Below are positions 41,637 to 52,000 of a stretch of DNA of 64,000 bases, piece after piece (within the stretch, counting starts at the first letter, position 1; each line of letters starts with the position of its first letter). A program made the position numbers and the translations under genes. Source of the DNA: Symbiodinium natans (taxonomy: Eukaryota; Sar; Dinophyceae; Suessiales; Symbiodiniaceae); NCBI GenBank assembly GCA_905221605.1, contig CAJNDS010002368.1, positions 1,149,011-1,213,010 on the forward strand, written 5' to 3'. The notes below the pieces were generated by a model. That model was not told the origin of the DNA. It saw nothing but the letters and a program-made list of their open reading frames with translations, and did not search any database.

Positions 41637-43028
41637 TTAACGAGGATTAGGGCCTGCATCGGGAGGGAGATGCAGTGAGGAACGCGCGTGACTCTCCAAC
41701 CAGCGCAAGGCAAAGCGCTGCCTCAAGAGAGCGGCTTGAGACCAAGCAGCCGCCTGGTCCTGATCGTGTTTCCATGACGTCAGCGAAGTGAGGGCCTCTG
41801 ACGCCGTGTTCTGCGCCGACCTATCCGCCACATCATTGAGCTGGCGACACCTTGACGCATCGAGGCTGTGCGGGGGCAACCACTGCAGATGCTTGCCATG
41901 GGCAGGGACCCAGTGGATCTCCGCCCCATTTGCCGTGAGAGCAATGGATTTCCAGAGGCCTGGAGCAAAATCAGGCAGGGGACCTCCACGCATGACCTTA
42001 GCTGCAGTCCGAACGACCGACAGGCAGTCACAAAGAAGACACACCGAAACCCTGGCTGCCTGAGCAGCTTGGAAGACCTTTAAGACGCCCCCTGCTTCCG
42101 CAGTGAAGCTTGTCTGGTCGCAACCTTGCATTGCCCATGACAGAGAGCCATGGGCACAAGCACAGGCGCCAGCGGCGCGCCTCTGCCCGCTGAGAACCTT
42201 GGAGCTGCCATCGGTGGCCATCAGAACTTTACCGCCAACAGTCAAGGGAGCGCAACGCCGAAGCATATCAACGATCTGTTGACTGGCAACGAAGAACTCA
42301 TCACGTCGGTTTGCAGGCCTGGGCGGGCGCGGGAGGCACCTGATAAGAAGCCTTTCTTCAGATTTGCACGAAGGCAACTCGGGAGCTTCAGTGTCTCTGG
42401 GCACTTCAGCACATTGCCACGTCACATGATGCCTCGTCGGCCACTGTTCACCGCATGCGCAGGTGATCAAGGGGACTTCAAGTTGCTTAGCTAGCTTGCG
42501 GGCTTCCTTGCCAGCGCCTAGAGCCACGCTGAAGCTGGAAAGGTCACGAGTAGCGGTATTACTGTTTGTGAGCCAAGCACAGTGCTGCCTGATCACGGGC
42601 GCAAGCTCAGGATCAACCTGCCCAGCGCGCGGCTCCTTGGCCCACAGATTGAGCTCCCAACCGGCACGCATGGCTGCTTTGACGGTCCTGGCTCCATCGA
42701 AAAGCAAGTCAATTTCACCGCACGGAGTGTCATACCGAGTCTCAGAAAGTGCCTGCCAACGCCACTTGCTGAGCACTTCAAGAAAACGGGCAGAGCGCAG
42801 TCTGGGAGGAGCATCAGACAAGCGTTTCAACTCATCGACTTGCTTAAAGCCCGCAAGGTCACAGCGAAGTCTCCATAGCTCGTGAAGTGTGACTTTGCAG
42901 TCGAGCGCATATTCAGGATCACAATCCGGGCCTAAGCACGCCGCCCAAGCCAAAAACCTGGATCTGCCACTGTGAAGCCGCCCAAGGATCGCGGTCTCTA
43001 TGGCTGATCGCCATTTAGTTTGCACTTT
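41637..43028 (-). CDS. LINE polyprotein, C-terminal part: zinc motif and RNase H
   Basis: It continues in the same phase as the frame to its right, behind a single in-frame TAG at 43029-43031. A Cys/His motif, C-x-C-x-E-Q-W-P-T-R-H-H-V-T-W-Q-C, is the post-RT zinc-binding segment common in LINEs. RNase H follows: VLMATDGSSK (D), FTAEAGGVLKVFQA (E), LLCDCLSVV (D) and LNDVADRSA (final D), with HWVPAHGKH between. RNase H would remove RNA from the RNA:DNA hybrid during second-strand synthesis. Termination is a TAA at 41637-41639. The first codon given here (after the TAG) is not a real start if the stop is a mutation. Confidence 0.85.
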   Translation of the reverse strand, partial: KVQTKWRSAIETAILGRLHSGRSRFLAWAACLGPDCDPEYALDCKVTLHELWRLRCDLAGFKQVDELKRLSDAPPRLRSARFLEVLSKWRWQALSETRYDTPCGEIDLLFDGARTVKAAMRAGWELNLWAKEPRAGQVDPELAPVIRQHCAWLTNSNTATRDLSSFSVALGAGKEARKLAKQLEVPLITCACGEQWPTRHHVTWQCAEVPRDTEAPELPSCKSEERLLIRCLPRPPRPANRRDEFFVASQQIVDMLRRCAPLTVGGKVLMATDGSSKVLSGQRRAAGACACAHGSLSWAMQGCDQTSFTAEAGGVLKVFQAAQAARVSVCLLCDCLSVVRTAAKVMRGGPLPDFAPGLWKSIALTANGAEIHWVPAHGKHLQWLPPHSLDASRCRQLNDVADRSAQNTASEALTSLTSWKHDQDQAAAWSQAALLRQRFALRWLESHARSSLHLPPDAGPNPR

Positions 43029-45578
43029 CTAACTCACTGTAGTCCAGGGACCTGTGTGAGCGAAAAGGCTGATCACCAAGGACCGTACGCACACATGCTT
43101 TCTGCGCTGGTTCTTGGTTGCAGTGCGCAGTCGGCGCAACCGCGCTGTCACCTTGGCAAGAACTTGCGGGCTGACGGGGGTCCTTCGGGCTTTCGTGGTA
43201 TTGTACCAAACCCCTAGAAGCTTAAAAGTCTTGCAGACCGGCCATTTGCGGTTTGAGCTGATGCTCCACGCTTTCAGCCCCGCCGCTTTGGAGCGGCTGC
43301 ACTTGCAGAAAAATTCGCACTTTTTTCCGTTGAGGTTAAAACCGAAAACCTTGTCAATGATATCTGACTCAGCGACCGCCTTTTGTAGATTGCCTAAGGT
43401 ATCGGACCAAAGCGTGCGATCGTCGGCAAAGACAGAAAAATGAACGGTTGGCCCCGTAGCCTTGAGGTGATGGACCCACGTGGCCATCAGGCCTGCTAAC
43501 AAGGCACCGCTGCACGGGCAGCCTTGCAAAAGACCCCTCTTGCAAGAAAAAGCATTCTTGGCGGAAACTCCTTGCCATTCCATGGTTTTCACCTGGGAGG
43601 CGTAGAAAGTGGATAACACTGTTGTGACAGACTCTGGTGCACCTAGAACCTGCCACACATGAAGGGCCTGCGGAACACTCACATGATCGAAGCATTTAGC
43701 AATGTCAAGCTTTGCGCCAAACAGCGTGCTGTTTTGCAGACTCTCATGCAAACTCTCATGGGCTTGACTGGCGCTGCGACCCTTCAAACCTCCGGTGAGC
43801 TCAGCAGGGGCCCACTCGTCAATCCATGAAGTCATTTGCTGAAGAACAACACCCATTCCCACCCTCCAGGCAAGAGATGCCACACTGATGGGACGGAAAC
43901 CAACGTCTTTAGGTATAAGCACGCATCTAACACGCGTCCATTGCTCAGGAAGAACGCCCGCTTCAAGCACGAGCTGCCATAGCGCAGCCAGCGAGTCGAA
44001 GAAAGGGTTTGGAAGCAAAGACCAGTGCTCGCCAATCCATCCATCAGCGCCGGGTGCTTTACCGACGGTCTTGGAGGCACAGTGCTTCAAGGCAGCCCCC
44101 GTTACGGTAGGCTTCGGGCAACTAAACCCACCCTGGGGAACCCAACCCAAAAAAGGATTAACCTCACCCGGGTCCGGAATGACATCGGGGTTCCAAACCT
44201 GCTTCCACTGCTCAGCGAAGAACTCAGCTTTCAGTTGTGGATGAACAGGCACCCGGACGTCATCGTCAGCCGGGCTACTGCACGCATCTGCACCTTTTAC
44301 CCAGCGTATGAGAGCTTGGTCATCTTCTTCCATGCTGGTTTGCCATCGCTGCAGGCGATCTTGCTTGGCCGCCTGCATTTCTTTTTGTATGCATCCCATG
44401 ATGACATGCGCAAGATCCTCGTTCAGGTCTTGAAACTCTGACAACTCAGGACAACGATGGCACAGATTCCGCAGGTCGTTACGTATGTTGCAAAGAAGAC
44501 TCCAAGGGCCAGAACCTTTCAAGAACTCCAGCAGCCTCCTATGCAACCTGCGCAGTCTACGTTCCAGCACGCTTTGAAGTGCATCCTGCTTTACAGGGGC
44601 TTTGGCGGGTTGGGTAGGTCGGGGGATCTTACTACGCTTGCGTCCCTGACAGGGCTGAAGCACGCTCTCAGCAGCATCGCTAAGAATGTCCCAAGCGTGT
44701 TGCACGTCCTTTGCACAGAGTGCCTGGTCAAACCTGTCCTGTGGAAAATGCTGACTCCATGCGTCCGGCTGGACGGGCACTTGAGCTTGAAGTTTGCGTG
44801 GGGGGGCAACCTTGAAAATGGGCTCCTCATTAAACACTTCGAAGGTGTACACGACTAAATCGTGGTCAGCTGGTCCTGTCGTCTGATGCTTGCTGCGCGG
44901 CACCAGGTTGCTGGTGTGCAAGGCATAGTCGATGTGCCTTCCATTTGTTCGCGTGGGTCCTTGCAGTTGCAGAGGCCCAGCCACATCGTCTGCAAGATGG
45001 AGCCTGCCACTGCGGAGCGGCCCAAGGGCAGGTTCCTCTTCGGGAGTGGCATTCCAATCACCTATGAAAAGAGCATCTTCACCATTGCACGCAACAGTAG
45101 ACATGAGACTTTCAGCAAGACGTCTGGCTTCTTGCTTGTTGGAAGCATGCAAATACAAATTGACCAAGTCAAAAGGTCGCATATGCGGTCTGTGAACGCG
45201 CAAAGCGAGCCAACGTCCTGGGAATTTGTCCAAAATGCACACAGCCTCGTCGGGCAGAACCCTACGTTCCACACTCCATTTAGCTAGAACAGCAACGCCA
45301 GCGGTAGGGGCCCCTTGCGCGTCAATGGCGCACGAGCCCGTGATCCACTTCCATCCAGCTTGTTTGGCGGCATGTTGCGCGGCCAGCAAATTGTCTGGTG
45401 ACAACCTAATTTCCTGAAGACATAAAATGTCTAGCGACATCCTTTGGGCAAGGTCTAAAACCTCACTCATGCGCCCTAGGAGGGATCTGACGTTCAGGGT
45501 TCCTATCCTAAGACCACCATCCTTAAGTTCAGGGACACTAGGCGCGCCCCTCTTCTTGCGCTTACGATGAGCAGCCAT
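43029..45578 (-). CDS. LINE ORF2: AP endonuclease and reverse transcriptase
   Basis: ATG at 45578-45576, 849 codons to TAG. The N-terminal exonuclease-endonuclease-phosphatase domain shows LRIGTLNVRSL, ILCLQEIRL (catalytic E), FIGDWNATPEE and ADHDLVVYTF. The RT domain shows RPISVASLAW, AKLDIAKCFDHV (motif A, D), RGLLQGCPCSG (motif B) and VFADDRTLW (motif C, ADD). The endonuclease nicks target DNA and the RT copies the element RNA from that nick (target-primed reverse transcription). All catalytic motifs are intact. The start overlaps the stop of a short upstream frame by one base (TAATG), suggesting coupled translation. With the next frame it makes one 1,313-codon reading frame broken once. 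Confidence 0.9.
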   Translation of the reverse strand: MAAHRKRKKRGAPSVPELKDGGLRIGTLNVRSLLGRMSEVLDLAQRMSLDILCLQEIRLSPDNLLAAQHAAKQAGWKWITGSCAIDAQGAPTAGVAVLAKWSVERRVLPDEAVCILDKFPGRWLALRVHRPHMRPFDLVNLYLHASNKQEARRLAESLMSTVACNGEDALFIGDWNATPEEEPALGPLRSGRLHLADDVAGPLQLQGPTRTNGRHIDYALHTSNLVPRSKHQTTGPADHDLVVYTFEVFNEEPIFKVAPPRKLQAQVPVQPDAWSQHFPQDRFDQALCAKDVQHAWDILSDAAESVLQPCQGRKRSKIPRPTQPAKAPVKQDALQSVLERRLRRLHRRLLEFLKGSGPWSLLCNIRNDLRNLCHRCPELSEFQDLNEDLAHVIMGCIQKEMQAAKQDRLQRWQTSMEEDDQALIRWVKGADACSSPADDDVRVPVHPQLKAEFFAEQWKQVWNPDVIPDPGEVNPFLGWVPQGGFSCPKPTVTGAALKHCASKTVGKAPGADGWIGEHWSLLPNPFFDSLAALWQLVLEAGVLPEQWTRVRCVLIPKDVGFRPISVASLAWRVGMGVVLQQMTSWIDEWAPAELTGGLKGRSASQAHESLHESLQNSTLFGAKLDIAKCFDHVSVPQALHVWQVLGAPESVTTVLSTFYASQVKTMEWQGVSAKNAFSCKRGLLQGCPCSGALLAGLMATWVHHLKATGPTVHFSVFADDRTLWSDTLGNLQKAVAESDIIDKVFGFNLNGKKCEFFCKCSRSKAAGLKAWSISSNRKWPVCKTFKLLGVWYNTTKARRTPVSPQVLAKVTARLRRLRTATKNQRRKHVCVRSLVISLFAHTGPWTTVS

Positions 45579-45694
45579 TAGGCAGAGCGCTCGTGGGGCG
45601 CCATGCCTTGCAACAAATCCAGGGCCTCCTGGATAGCTCGTTTGCGCTTGTTGCTGCTTGACTTGGAACTAAGACGCAATTCAACGCTTTCCAT
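45578..45694 (-). CDS. short LINE upstream frame, 38 codons
   Basis: ATG at 45694-45692, reading MESVELRLSS, then a lysine/arginine-rich SSNKRKRA and a helical IQEALDLLQGM, ending with TAA at 45580-45578. The stop overlaps the ORF2 start (TAATG). It is much shorter than a usual ORF1 RNA-binding protein: a remnant, a minimal ORF1, or a leader frame. Its start lies within the last 5' monomer. Confidence 0.45.
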   Translation of the reverse strand: MESVELRLSSKSSSNKRKRAIQEALDLLQGMAPHERSA

Positions 45695-45905
45695 GGCTTT
45701 CCCCTATACACACCACAAAAAGAAACGAAACTAAGACGCAATTAAACGCTTTCCCGTAAACACACCACAAAGAACTGAAACGAAACTAAGACGCAATTAA
45801 ACGCTTTCCGCGAGACACACCACGAAAATTGAAACGAAACCACGACGCAATTCAACGCTTGACCCTATAAACGCCACAAGTTGGAACGAAACTAAACCGA
45901 ATACC
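45660..45905 (-). promoter_or_regulatory. LINE 5' tandem monomers
   Basis: About four copies of a 55-60 bp unit: GAAACTAAGACGCAATT, AACGCTTTCC, then ACACACCACAAA, diverging to the right. Tandem 5' monomers act as promoters in several LINE families (mouse L1 is the known case), so promoter function is inferred from position only. Confidence 0.6.
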
Positions 45906-46500
45906 AAAATGCCAAACACTTAACCCTACAACCTAAACCCCAAGCCCCAAACCCTAAAACTGTGCCGGGAGCCTCATCCACCAGAGTTTGAAGCTCCTTC
46001 CATTGCGCGCCCTGCGGAAATATCCAATTGCAGATTCTCCCAACATCCAGGACAAAGGCTTAGAGGCTTGGAAGTATAGGGTTTTGGGCATACGGTTGGG
46101 AACTGTGTGCGCAACAAGCCAAAGCCCTAAGCCTCAAAGGCCTCCATGCGCCCGTCTCAGCTGCACCCCAATGCGTCAACCTTAGACCCTCAACTACGTA
46201 TGCCTACTGGCTTTGAAGACGTCCTGGCCTCACGCGCAAACTTCTTGAAAACCCTAAACCCTAAACCCTAAAATCCCTAAATGAACCTGAACGTGAAACC
46301 CCCAGCGCGGCCTCTGGGATGTTGCCAATCCAAACCTTCTTGGCAGGGTCCTGAGGGAGCAGGGTTAGGGCTCCCTAACCCTAAACCCTAAACTCTAACC
46401 CCTAAACCTAAACCCTGAACCCTGAACCCTGAACCCTAAACCCTAAACCCTACCTAAACCCTAAACCCTAAACCCTAAACCGTAAACCCTAAACCCCCCA
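45906..46500. repeat. mixed CCCTAAA repeats and unique DNA
   Basis: Short CCCTAAA tracts (about 46248-46272 and 46375-46497) around about 250 bases of unique DNA. GCGGAAATATCCAA at 46014 matches 17636-17649. No gene was recognised. Confidence 0.6.
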
Positions 46501-46527
46501 AACCCAAACCCTAAACCCTAAACCCTA

Positions 46528-46790
46528 AACCCCACACCCCACACCCCACACCCCACACCCCACACCCCACACCCCACACCCCAAACCCCAAACCCCAAAC
46601 CCCAAACCCCAAACCCCAAACCCCAAACCCCAAACCCCAAACCCCAAACCCCAAACCCCAAACCCCAAACCCAAACCCCAAACCCCAAACCCCAAAACCC
46701 CCCCGAACCCCAAACCCCAAACCCCAAACCCCAAACCCCAAACCCAAACCCCAAACCCCAAACCCCAAACCCCAAACCCTAACCCAACCC
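46528..46790 (-). repeat. telomere-variant arrays CCCCACA and CCCCAAA
   Basis: About seven CCCCACA (46529-46580) followed by about 25 CCCCAAA heptamers (to about 46778), which is a single-base variant of the CCCTAAA telomere unit. Long minus-strand frames (GLGFGVWGLGF type) are repeat by-products. Confidence 0.93.
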
Positions 46791-47081
46791 TACACCCTGA
46801 ACCCTTAGCCTATTGCCTCAGCCTGAATTAATAGATCGAACCCCATGAACCCTCTCAAAAACGAGTTCCGATCTAGGGTCCTCTTCAACGAGGAAGGGAA
46901 GTCCAAAAAAATTCAAGGTCCCAGCCCTAAACCCTAAACCCCAAACCCCAAACCGCAAACCCTAAACCCTAAACCCTAAACCACATCCCAGCTGAGGCCG
47001 CGACGACTTTCAGAGGACTCTTGCCCTTTCCCTGGGTTCTGGGGTGCTAGTGCTTTACCATAAACCATGCTAAACCCTATA
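46791..47081. repeat. mixed unique DNA and CCCTAAA tract
   Basis: CCCTAAA/CCCCAAA run at about 46924-46984. No gene was recognised. Confidence 0.5.
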
Positions 47082-47232
47082 AAACTATAAATCTATAAAC
47101 CTATAAACCTCTAAACCTCTAAACCTCTAAACCTCTAAGCCTCTAAACCTATAAACCTATAAACCTATAAACCTATAAACCTATAAACCTACAAACCTAT
47201 GAACCTATAAACCTATTAAACCTATAGACCTA
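47082..47232. repeat. (AACCTATA/AACCTCTA)n 8-bp repeat
   Basis: About 18 units of an octamer, AAACCTAT or AAACCTCT. Confidence 0.9.
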
Positions 47233-47780
47233 AAAACCTTGAACCCTACATTCTTGGGTTCTACTGTTTGGCATTTAGAATTCGGAATTCAGAGTTCATG
47301 GCCTGAGGGCTGGTGGGCTTAAAAGGGTTTAAGATTGGGCTATGGGTTCGTGGGTTTTGGGTTTCCGGGCTTATGGCTTAGGGTTTTAAGTTAGGGTTTA
47401 GGGTTTGGGTTTCTTGGGATTTAGGTTTCAAGTTTGGCACGACGCGAAGAATTTTCGAGGTGACCTTAAACCCTGAACAGCTAAAGACTTAAACTCTGAC
47501 CCGAAATGTAGCAACAGTTCTTAGGGGAGCTGCATGGTCCCTTCGTATGGGCCCGGACCCCTGATATACCCGATACCAAAACCCTAAACCCTAAACCCCA
47601 AACCCTAAACCCTAAACATGCATCGGAACCGTTTAAAGAGGGTAAGGGACCAAGGGGGGCCATGAAACTTAGGTCTAGGGTTTAGGGGTTAGGGTTTAGG
47701 GTTTAGGGTTAGGGTTGAGGGTCCTGAACTCTAAACAAGAAACCCTAAACCCTAAACCCTATATAACTACCCAGTCGACG
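47233..47780. other. degenerate telomere-like DNA, no gene
   Basis: Scattered GGGTTTAGGG and CCCTAAACCC tracts, with both orientations close together (47580-47615 and 47680-47760). Confidence 0.5.
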
Positions 47781-48260
47781 TACCATAAAGCGAATGTGAG
47801 CGGCTCAGCTTTGAAGCCGTTGAAGCTTCTTCCTGTCGAAGTTCAGCGGATCTGTGCTGACGAAAGCGAACAAGAGAAGAAAAGATGGGCAAAGATGGAC
47901 CCCTGCCTTCCCAAGCTGGCTTCATGCTTGAGGCCCAGCTCCTGGAACCCGGACATGGACCCCTGTCACATCCCTGCGTAAACATCGCGCAAACATCGCA
48001 TAAACATGGTAACATGTTGTGCTTTCCACACACTTTCAATGCTGCGAACGTCCTCGGCGTAGGCGATGGCCCTCTCAAGTTCCTCTACGGAACTGGCCAT
48101 GCGGAGCGCCGCCTGAGCGCCACGAAAAACTTCTTCAAAAATCTTCTCAGGCTGTCAGTTCTGCACAAATCAATGAGGGTGCCACACGCATCTGCTGCCC
48201 TTGCTCTTCCTTGTCGCCTCGAATGCGCGAGATGTCATAGAAGAGGGTCGGACGAAACTA
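47780..48260 (-). CDS. unrecognised helical protein exons
   Basis: Two minus-strand segments read well as protein: about 48195-48255 (TLFYDISRIRGDKEEQGQQ) and about 48018-48148 (EKIFEEVFRGAQAALRMA, SSVEELERAIAYAEDVRSIE), the latter after a GACAG acceptor. A third at about 47810-47850 (ELRQEEASTASKLSRSHS) is weaker. Charged alpha-helical composition is clear but no family was recognised. A 249-codon plus-strand frame overlaps this DNA and is judged a shadow. Confidence 0.4.
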
Positions 48261-49060
48261 CAAGCTCCCCAATGCTCTCCCCACTTTCTCTCTCTGATGG
48301 AACCCTCGTCAACATTGAAGGTTCGCTAGTCCGCAGTTTGAACAGCTACCACATCAACCAACGACTGCAACGTACAGCGACAGCACGTCCCCTCAACGCT
48401 CCTCGCCCTGTCTTCCCCTGGCCCCAACTGCCTGGCAACGAACAGAGGGGACTGAAGGCACCCCAAGTGCCAATCCCGTGTCTGGCGCAGAAATCCCAAG
48501 CATTCGGCTCGCAAAAGAGCCGAGGCCCTCACACTCGGCAGCAAAGCGATGAGGCATTCGGGCCTGTGAGATTCTGTTTAGACTGGCAACAACGGAGGGG
48601 CGAGGTGCACCTCTATGATCTCTATGCCATGTAGAAAGTCCTTGTTACAATCCAAGTTGTGATTGAACCTCAAATTTCCGCAGTTGTGTTTCAAGTCCCA
48701 GCCGGAGTGTGATGACCATGTTGATGTGCATGCTTTGTATGGCTGCTCACGTTTGGATTTGGTGGTGAGTAGGGCTTGCGCTTTCAGTGCTGCGGCTTCA
48801 AATATTGACTCTCATGTCAAAAGTACGAAGTACGGCTTTTGGTTTCCGTTCATGGCTGCGTTCCCTGCCTTCTCGCGCGCAAGGAGTACCGAGATGCTGG
48901 GCTCGTCCTCGTGCGCGGGCGTGCTTTTGGCTTGGAAGAAGAAAGTGATCAGAGGGGCCAGCAAAAGAGACTCCGAATCTTTTTTGACTCTGACTTTGTT
49001 GGTCCCGTAGGTATGATGTTAGATGGGGTTTGGGTAGGCCGTGTCAGCAACCGGGCACCC
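48260..49060. other. no recognised gene
   Basis: Mixed DNA. A plus-strand phrase KEYRDAGLVLVRGRAFGLEE (about 48880-48940) looks protein-like but stands alone. Confidence 0.35.
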
Positions 49061-49061
49061 G

Positions 49062-52000
49062 CAACCCTAAACACTAAACCTTAAACTGTAAACCCAACCC
49101 TTGAGCCCTAAACCTTAAAGAACCTAAACCCTAAGGCCCTTGACCTGAAACCCGTTGCCTTAAACCCGAAACCTTCAACACCTTAAACGCGAAACCTCGC
49201 AACCACAAACCCTAAAAACCTGATCCCATACAACGAAGCCCTGAAACCAAAACCCCAACACGCCTGACACCCCGCCTCACCCCCTCTTGAAGGCGAATCC
49301 CCGAACCACTGATGCGCAACTGCAAGCACCAAACCCTAACCTGGAACCACTAACCGCAAAACCCAATCCTTAAACCCAAACACCTAAACCTTTCCCTAAA
49401 CCTACAGACCCTTCTTCTTAAACGCTCTCAACCATAAACCTTAAAATGCATGATCCCATGTAAACGAAATCGTCCAAACTCTTGAAGGCGAACCTCCAAC
49501 ACCACTGAAAACCACCACCCTCGACATCTTGAAGGCGAATCCCCGGGCCAGTGAACCCCCCCAGTAAACCTGATGATTGAAAGTTTCTCTCAAAACCCTC
49601 ATTTCTGAATATTCAAAGCCCAAAACCCTGCAACCCCTGAACCTTATAATTAGGCGCTTTCTCTAGAGCCTTATCCCGAAATTCCTAAACCTAAAGACTC
49701 TTGAGCTGGAGTGCCTGAAGGTTATCCCCAAACACATGCGCCCTTAACGCAAAAAACCGCAAACCTTCAACACCTGTCCAAACTCCAAATCGCTACAACC
49801 TAATCCCTACAACCTCAACCTACAAACCGCCTTCAAACCTATGCAGTATCCCTGATTCCCTCCCAACCTGAAAGACCTGGGCCCTGCAACCTAGACCCTA
49901 CACCCCAACTCCCCCCCACCCCCTCAAAAACTAAACACAAGAAAGCGCAACAAGTCAAAGTTTAACTCACACGCTATACAGTCTATTCCTATCTAGCCAC
50001 AAACCCAAGAACTGGAGGCTCTTAACCAACACGTGTGAAGAACTTAACCCGCGTTTTCAACCCTTTAGCCCGAAAATCCCAAATCTCCTGAGCCCTTCAC
50101 GTGGAAACACCAAACCCTTACACCCCATAACCGAAACCCAAAAACCTAGCCCAATGGCCGTTGAACCGCCCAAAGACATAATACTTCAACCGGACACCTT
50201 AACGGGCGAGCTCTTGATGCTACTCTTCTTCTTCTGCCCAGCGAAGAGGCCCCCCTAGGAGGACCCCGGCCACTCTCTCTCTCTCTCTCTTTCTTTCTTT
50301 GGGGCTCTCTCTCTCTCTCTCTCTCTGCATCTGTTGCGGAACTGTATACATAGAAGTATATACACATTACACATATATGTATATATATATACACACTTAA
50401 TCATTTATATGTTTACGTAGATGCACATGTATACTGACAAAACACACTCGAGCCTGGATGCAAAGATGGTCAATGCCAAAAAAGCATGTGCACATACACA
50501 TATACATATAAATCTAAAAACGATATATGTGTATATCTCATACATGTACATATATATGCATATTCACATGCGCATAGATTCAATGAAAAAATCAATGTAG
50601 ATGTTCTATTTGTTTAGTTTAGTTGATGTTGCTGTTTATGCAAACATACATAAAGATAAAACCCGTGCGGTTTAACAAAAGGGAAAAAGGGGTTTTCTAC
50701 AGGGCTATGGGATTTATAGGGTTTATAGGGCTTCTAGGGTTGAAGTGGGTTTGGGGGCTTAGGGTCTTTACCTTCGAGACAAACTATGGCAAGCAGTGCC
50801 GAAGTCACCCCTAGGTCACTTGAACCTGAGTTGGAGACAAAACTGTAGGTTTGGAGCCTAGGACGATCCTCGCTGGTGAAGGGCCTGCGTCAGTCGAACC
50901 TGTGTTCGAGACGCACCGTGGGAAGCAGCGCCCACGTCACTCGAACCTGGGTTCGGGAGGTAGGTTGAATCAACTCCATCATAAAACCCCCGGCGTTTGT
51001 ACAGGCGAACCTGGGTTCGGGCGTACAAGCAAGGTGGAGGACCTCCGCCTTGCTTGCACGTCAGAATCGCCCTATTTTCTGGACCATGCTCTAAACCGTG
51101 GGCGCTGCTTCCCTCCGTGCGTCTCGAACACAGGTTCGACTGACGCAGGCCCTTCACCCGCGAGGATCGTCCTAGGCTCCAAACCTACAGTTTTGTCTCC
51201 AACTCAGGTTCAAGTGACCTAGGGGTGACTTCGGCACTGCTTGCCATAGTTTGTCTCGAAGGTAAAGACCCTAAGCCCCCAAACCCACTTAAACCCTAGA
51301 AGCCCTATAAACCCTATAAATCCCATAGCCCTGTAGAAAACCCCTTTTTCCCTTTTGTTAAACCGCACGGGTTTTATCTTTATGTATGTTTGCATAAACA
51401 ACAACATCAACTAAACTAAACAAATAGAACATCTACATTGATTTTTTCATTGAATCTATGCGCATGTGAATATGCAGATATATGTAAATGTATGAGATAT
51501 ACACATATATCGTTTTTAGATTTATATGTATATGTGTATGTGCACATGCTTTTTTGGCATTGACCATCTTTGCATCCAGGCTCGAGTGTGTTTGTCAGTA
51601 TACATGTGCATCTACGCAAACATATAAATGATTAAGTGTATATATATATGTGTGTAATGTGTATATACTTCTATGTATACAGTTCCGCAACAGATGCACA
51701 GAGAGAGAGAGAGAGAGAGAGCCAGCCCCAAAGAAAGAAAGAGAGAGAGAGAGAGTAGCATCAAGAGCTCGCCCGTTAAGGTGTCCGGTTGAAGTATTAA
51801 GTCTTTGGGCTGTTCAACGGCCATTGAGCTAGGCTTTTGGGTTTCGGTTATGGGGTGTAAGGGTTTGGTGTTTCCACGTGAAGGGCTCAGGAGCTTTGGG
51901 ATTTTCGGGCTAAAGGGTTGAAAACGCGGGTTAAGGTTAAGAGCTTATAGTTCTTGGGTTTGTGGCTAGATAGGAATAGACTGTATAGCGTGTGAGTTAA

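Larger units (their letters stand above)
41037..45905 (-). mobile_element. LINE (APE-RT-RNase H non-LTR retrotransposon), nearly intact
   Basis: On the minus strand the element shows a tandem 5' monomer array (45660-45905), a short first frame, an APE endonuclease plus reverse transcriptase frame, an RNase H frame and a 3' region with a 217-bp tandem repeat. A copy of the 5' monomer also lies at the far 3' side (41037-41118), so the element may sit in a tandem series or be bounded by shared repeats. The APE, RT, RNase H order fits the I/R1/Tad/LOA group of LINEs. No poly(A) tail or target-site duplication was identified. Confidence 0.88.

Noticed and set aside
46511-46775. Gly/Phe/Trp-rich minus-strand frames
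   Set aside because: Direct translation of CCCCAAA heptamers in all three phases.
47885-48634. 249-codon plus-strand frame
   Set aside because: The opposite strand carries more protein-like helical exons with splice acceptors; the plus frame has no recognisable domain.
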